Shown one piece after another: positions 6,221 to 8,974 of a stretch of DNA of 8,974 nucleotides. The notes below the pieces were generated by a model, which saw only the letters and a program-made list of their open reading frames with translations, was not told the DNA's origin and did not search any database. Position 1 is the first letter of the stretch. Every line of letters begins with the position of its first letter. The DNA is taken from contig NYZY01000048.1 of assembly GCA_002687335.1 (NCBI GenBank), positions 7,407-16,380 of the forward strand, in the 5' to 3' direction. Source of the stretch: Chloroflexota bacterium. Lineage in GTDB: Bacteria > Chloroflexota > Dehalococcoidia > UBA1151 > UBA1328. The position numbers and the translations under genes are program-made.

Positions 6221-7174
6221 TTATGAACGTCGCCACTTTCGAAGGCTGACTACCTCGCCAAGAGGCGGAGTTTCCATTCCCGAATTATCGGGATTGGAAA
6301 AGTAGTTCGTCCACGCCACCTCTGCAACGTACACCGAACCCTGTGAATCAGTAGATACACCATGTGGTGCAGTGAATTGTGAAGCTCCTTCACCCGGCAA
6401 AGGCCCGCCTAAATGTTGTTGGTAAACTCCTTCGGCGGAAAGTACTGCAATCATTGCACCAAGATTACGCACCCCTTGCTGAACAGGCGGCGGAATCATC
6501 TCACCGACGTACAAGTTGTCGTCATCACCTTTACCTTGGGTAACTGACATCGGATGATGAATATGAATTTGCTCAACAAATTCACCGCCAGTTGTAAAAA
6601 TCTGCAGCCGGAAATTTTCTCGATCAGCAACAACCACTTTGTCCAAACCAAGCATACTGATGTTATGAGGAAGGCTGAATTGCCCTGGATCGGTCCCAGG
6701 TTCACCCCAGGACATCATATGCTGACCATCAGGGTCAAATTTATGGATCCGTGAATTGCCATAGCCGTCTGATACGAATAACTCTCCTGTATCTGGATGA
6801 ATAGCCACATCGGTTGGGCGGTTAAACATTCCTCCGCTCTGCCAATCACATGGTTCACCTTTTGTGCCTATCGTAAAGACCACCTGCCCATCATTAGTCC
6901 GTTTTTGAACAAAATGGCCATTATCGTCAACAAGATAAAGATCGTCATTGCGATCGATTTCTATACCGTGCGGCCTTACAAACTCATCGTGACCCATTCC
7001 CCTTAAGAAATTGCCATCGACGTCAAATACCGCAATCGGTTCTGTTCCACGATTAAAAACGTAAACATTATCTTTCGAATCAACAGCAATGGATGTGGCA
7101 TCACCACGGAATGTCACACCCATAGGCAATTTTGCCCATCCAGGAACAGGTTCATATTTAGTTTGAGATGTCAT
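6221..7174 (-). CDS. NHL-repeat propeller, PAL-like lyase family (copy C)
   Basis: This NHL beta-propeller has 317 residues from ATG 7174 and is the tandem paralogue of copy B. Numbered from that ATG, the PAL-type zinc histidines are His69 (RPHG), His170 (LPHN) and His271 (APHG). The catalytic-type residues are Arg42 (FNRGTE), Tyr138 (SDGYGNSR) and Arg185 (DREN). The blade carrying PPPVQQGVRNLG matches copy B. There is no signal peptide, so it is probably cytosolic. The frame extends upstream to ATG 7183 and TTG 7198 (325 aa), but none of the three has a clear Shine-Dalgarno. I chose 7174 because TSQTKYEPVPGWAKLP then lines up with the N-terminus of copy B (YQPVPFWAKLP). It begins 57 bp after the aldolase stop and is probably the second gene of the operon. 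Substrate unknown. Confidence 0.87.
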   Translation of the reverse strand: MTSQTKYEPVPGWAKLPMGVTFRGDATSIAVDSKDNVYVFNRGTEPIAVFDVDGNFLRGMGHDEFVRPHGIEIDRNDDLYLVDDNGHFVQKRTNDGQVVFTIGTKGEPCDWQSGGMFNRPTDVAIHPDTGELFVSDGYGNSRIHKFDPDGQHMMSWGEPGTDPGQFSLPHNISMLGLDKVVVADRENFRLQIFTTGGEFVEQIHIHHPMSVTQGKGDDDNLYVGEMIPPPVQQGVRNLGAMIAVLSAEGVYQQHLGGPLPGEGASQFTAPHGVSTDSQGSVYVAEVAWTNYFSNPDNSGMETPPLGEVVSLRKWRRS

Positions 7175-7231
7175 AGTTTTCATTTTATGATTCGCCAAGT
7201 GATAATTTGAGAGCGCAAAATATTTACTCAG

Positions 7232-7954
7232 TTATTCGCCTCTGGAGTCCGCAAGCCAGGTTTTAAGTTGATCTGGCAACCACTGAACCAGGTTAATGCC
7301 TCTTTCTACATCGGAAGACATCAAGCGACCGCGTGCGTGAACGGCCTCTACGACCGAACTCATTGCATCTAGAACCGCAGGGTGGTCAGCATGACCGGGG
7401 TGCCCGAGCGATTGAGCAAGGTCTTGAGGCCCAAAAGTAATCAGGTCTATACCATCAACATCAAGAATTTCATCAATGGTCTCAATCCCGTTCTTTGTTT
7501 CAATTTGAATTGCGACCGTGACCTGTTGATTGAATTCCCTCATGTATTCGGCGGGTGTGTAGCCATGCATCCCATAATCGCGGCCACGCGATGTTCCGAA
7601 GGATCTTTCGCCTTCAGGACCAAATCTTGAAGCTTTCGAAATGCGTTGAGCCTGCTCAGCATTATCAACATGCGGGCATAAAATCCCCATTAGACCACGA
7701 TCAAAAGCACGTAAAATTGTGTCTGTTTCAGTATTAGGAATTCTTGCCGTACATGTCATCGCATGCATATCAGCAACACGGCACATAGATTCAACCGATT
7801 CCCAATCAAAAACACCGTGCTCCATGTCCAGATGGAGGGCATCAAATCCAGCGTATCCAGCCCATTCTGCTATCGTCGGTTCTGGAAAGGTAAGCGTTAG
7901 ATTATGTGAAATCGTGCCATTATCTATAGCTGCGCGAATATTGCTAGGTCTCAA
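7232..7954 (-). CDS. HpcH/HpaI-family aldolase
   Basis: This is a class II, metal-dependent aldolase of the HpcH/HpaI (2,4-dihydroxyhept-2-ene-1,7-dioate aldolase) family. Members reversibly cleave 2-oxo-4-hydroxy acids to pyruvate (or a related oxo acid) and an aldehyde in a TIM barrel. The catalytic loop reads GFDALHLDMEHGVFD, with the conserved Asp/Glu-His. ARIP supplies the usual arginine. The metal ligands are the glutamate of QIETKNGIE and the aspartate of FGPQDLAQSLG. TTG 7954 gives about 240 residues starting RPSNIRAAIDNG, the usual family start, with GGAG six bases upstream. The longer frame to GTG 7990 (252 aa) lacks a ribosome-binding site and adds a poorly conserved tail. It is the first gene of the minus-strand operon and diverges from the MFS carrier. 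The pairing suggests that a transported compound is broken down here; the exact substrate is not predictable. Confidence 0.9.
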   Translation of the reverse strand: MRPSNIRAAIDNGTISHNLTLTFPEPTIAEWAGYAGFDALHLDMEHGVFDWESVESMCRVADMHAMTCTARIPNTETDTILRAFDRGLMGILCPHVDNAEQAQRISKASRFGPEGERSFGTSRGRDYGMHGYTPAEYMREFNQQVTVAIQIETKNGIETIDEILDVDGIDLITFGPQDLAQSLGHPGHADHPAVLDAMSSVVEAVHARGRLMSSDVERGINLVQWLPDQLKTWLADSRGE

Positions 7955-7960
7955 AATAAA

Positions 7961-7964
7961 CTCC
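7961..7964 (-). promoter_or_regulatory. Shine-Dalgarno deciding the TTG start of the aldolase
   Basis: On the minus strand GGAG lies exactly six bases before TTG 7954. This is better support than anything in front of the GTG at 7990, and it agrees with the usual N-terminus of the family. Confidence 0.6.
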
Positions 7965-8116
7965 GTGTTTTTATGTTCCGACCGAGACACACCAAGACGT
8001 AAACACGTTCAGGTGCTACCGTAATTACCGCCAAATGGAATCTGATACCGATTCAAATGAGAGCGCGGCCAGAGTATACAGCCAACTTGGTAATAATCGA
8101 GATCATTTCGCCAGCT

Positions 8117-8131
8117 CAACTACATAAGTTG
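8117..8131. repeat. Inverted repeat CAACT-N5-AGTTG, possible operator
   Basis: This is a perfect inverted repeat with five-base arms and a five-base AT-rich spacer, placed just upstream of the MFS gene in the divergent control region. It is consistent with a dimeric repressor site, but no regulator is encoded next to it and no second copy was seen in the window. Confidence 0.3.
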
Positions 8132-8166
8132 TCGTCTAAAACAAACATTCTGATTAATTGCCAATA

Positions 8167-8974
8167 ATGTTTATAACTAAATTAAGGCAGATCTACCGAG
8201 GCTATCCGATTGCAATGGTCGTTTTCTTATCGACAGGCCTATCAGTTGGAATGACCCAATATGCCTTTGGAGAGTTCGCTGGCCCACTCAGAGAACAGTT
8301 CGGCTGGTCACAAACACAACTTAATCTTTCGCTGGCATTTTCTTTCATATCTGGTCTATGCGCGCCGTTCGTCGGAAACTTAAGCGACCGCATAGGTATC
8401 AGACCGGTAATGTTTGGATCCATTCTGATCATTGCAATTGGGTTTTTGATGCGCCCATTTATCACCGAATTATGGCATTGGTATCTGTTCAGTGCCCTCG
8501 TTTACACGGGATTCCCGGGCGCAACTGTCATGCCGGGGGGCAAGATGGTAGGGCTCTGGTTCCCAAAGACTCGGGGAAGAATGATGGGAGCAGTCATGGC
8601 AGGCAATAACTTCGGCGGTATCACGATGCCACCTCTAGCAGCAGCAATAATTGTCGTTTTCAACTGGCAGACAGCTTACGTAGTTTTCGGAGTGATTATG
8701 GGTGCTTTGGCACTAATGGCTCTGTTCGTAATTGTCGAAGACGAAAAGAAGGTGGAAAGTGAAATGAAACGGACCGGTCGAGGTGACCAGGCACTAGTCG
8801 CGCGTGCCGCCGCCCAAGCCGGTGTGAGTCTACGGCAGGCCTTAAGAACCCGAACCTTCTGGCTAGTCACAATTGGACTTGTAGCAGCAACTTTCACCTA
8901 TCAGGGAGTATTAACCCAACTACGCCAACATTTTGAAGAAAGCGGATTCACGCCGGCGATGGCCACAACAGCTG
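8167..8974 (+). CDS. MFS transporter, OFA/MCT-like, 3'-truncated by window edge
   Basis: This is a cytoplasmic-membrane carrier of the major facilitator superfamily; 269 residues are visible before the window ends. Six hydrophobic segments are seen at about 13-35, 52-71, 79-97, 104-125, 138-164 and 169-190. A charged central loop follows (about 191-229), and a seventh segment starts at 231. The loop between segments 2 and 3 has the MFS motif A form GNLSDRIGIRP. WFPKTRGRMMGAVMAG (about 131-146) and SLRQALRTRTFWLV at the entry to the seventh segment resemble oxalate/formate antiporter and monocarboxylate carriers. A small carboxylate is therefore a reasonable but unproven cargo. ATG 8167 follows an in-frame TAA at 8155 and has no Shine-Dalgarno; the first helix fits this start. 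The gene diverges from the aldolase operon and may share its regulation. Confidence 0.9.
   Translation, partial: MFITKLRQIYRGYPIAMVVFLSTGLSVGMTQYAFGEFAGPLREQFGWSQTQLNLSLAFSFISGLCAPFVGNLSDRIGIRPVMFGSILIIAIGFLMRPFITELWHWYLFSALVYTGFPGATVMPGGKMVGLWFPKTRGRMMGAVMAGNNFGGITMPPLAAAIIVVFNWQTAYVVFGVIMGALALMALFVIVEDEKKVESEMKRTGRGDQALVARAAAQAGVSLRQALRTRTFWLVTIGLVAATFTYQGVLTQLRQHFEESGFTPAMATTA

Larger units (their letters stand above)
7955..8166. promoter_or_regulatory. Divergent control region between the aldolase operon and the MFS gene
   Basis: These 212 bp should hold promoters in both directions. I find no convincing minus-35/minus-10 pair. Several short inverted repeats could be operator half-sites: GAATC/GATTC with a seven-base spacer (8038-8054), CCAA-C-TTGG (8082-8090), an imperfect palindrome AATAATC-GA-GATCATT (8092-8107), and CAACT-ACATA-AGTTG (8117-8131). 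The last is a perfect five-base-arm repeat 35 bp before the MFS start. Short repeats like these can occur by chance. Confidence 0.35.

Noticed and set aside
4849..7006. Plus-strand frames opposite the flavoprotein and NHL genes
   Set aside because: No family motifs and no ribosome-binding sites. They mirror the conserved minus-strand proteins.
7209..7216. GAGAGCGC shared between 7209-7216 and 8059-8066 as a regulatory repeat
   Set aside because: Only nine bases match including the preceding T. There are two copies at different distances from starts, so chance is sufficient.
8202..8465. Minus-strand 87-codon frame and plus-strand 8358-8609 frame near the right edge
   Set aside because: Both lie within the MFS gene, whose frame shows six to seven membrane segments and MFS motifs; they are shadows.
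1..8974. CRISPR arrays, tRNA/rRNA genes, IS elements or phage genes
   Set aside because: I saw no spaced direct repeats, cloverleaf-like segments, transposase or integrase motifs, or terminal inverted repeats.

Overview
The window (about 9 kb, moderate GC) is a gene-dense piece of bacterial chromosome. I see no plasmid, phage, IS or CRISPR hallmarks, and no rRNA or tRNA. The mix is a full-length primary-type sigma factor with an insert of about 140 residues between regions 1.2 and 2.1, several cytosolic peptidylglycine-lyase-like NHL propellers, an HpcH/HpaI aldolase, a split-barrel flavoprotein and an MFS carboxylate-type carrier. It resembles uncultivated Chloroflexota (Dehalococcoidia, SAR202-like) genomes. 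That placement is inference from gene content, not proof.

Layout, left to right. (1) 1-918, plus strand: the 3' part of a zinc-dependent medium-chain alcohol/polyol dehydrogenase, cut by the window edge. (2) 915-1070, minus strand: a possible 51-residue gene whose stop overlaps the dehydrogenase stop. (3) 1102-2622, plus: RpoD/SigA-like sigma factor with a strong intrinsic terminator at 2639-2681. (4) 2797-3231, plus: a Fur-family metalloregulator lacking the usual second C-terminal cysteine. (5) 3235-4128, minus: NHL propeller A, 3 bp from the Fur gene and convergent with it. (6) 4240 (or 4213)-4698, plus: DinB/ClbS-like four-helix protein. (7) 7954 to 4722, minus: a probable four-gene operon in the order HpcH/HpaI aldolase, NHL propeller C, NHL propeller B, PNPOx-like flavoprotein. 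(8) 8167-8974, plus: an MFS transporter running off the right edge and diverging from the operon across a 212-bp control region.

The most interesting point is that all three NHL proteins keep every one of the zinc-binding histidines and the catalytic Arg/Tyr/Arg set of peptidyl-alpha-hydroxyglycine alpha-amidating lyase (PAL), yet they have no signal peptide and no monooxygenase partner in view. Two of them form a tandem pair beside an aldolase whose family handles pyruvate and small aldehydes, and beside a divergent carrier of a family that often moves monocarboxylates. A coherent but untested reading is uptake of a small acid or N-acyl compound, dealkylation by the PAL-like lyases with release of glyoxylate or another 2-oxo acid, and carbon handling by the aldolase. 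Substrates cannot be read from the sequence.

Start codons are often not ATG. TTG is supported for the sigma factor, the aldolase and the flavoprotein, and GTG is likely for the DinB-like gene. The Fur-like, MFS and NHL C genes have no visible Shine-Dalgarno sequence and may be leaderless or weakly initiated.
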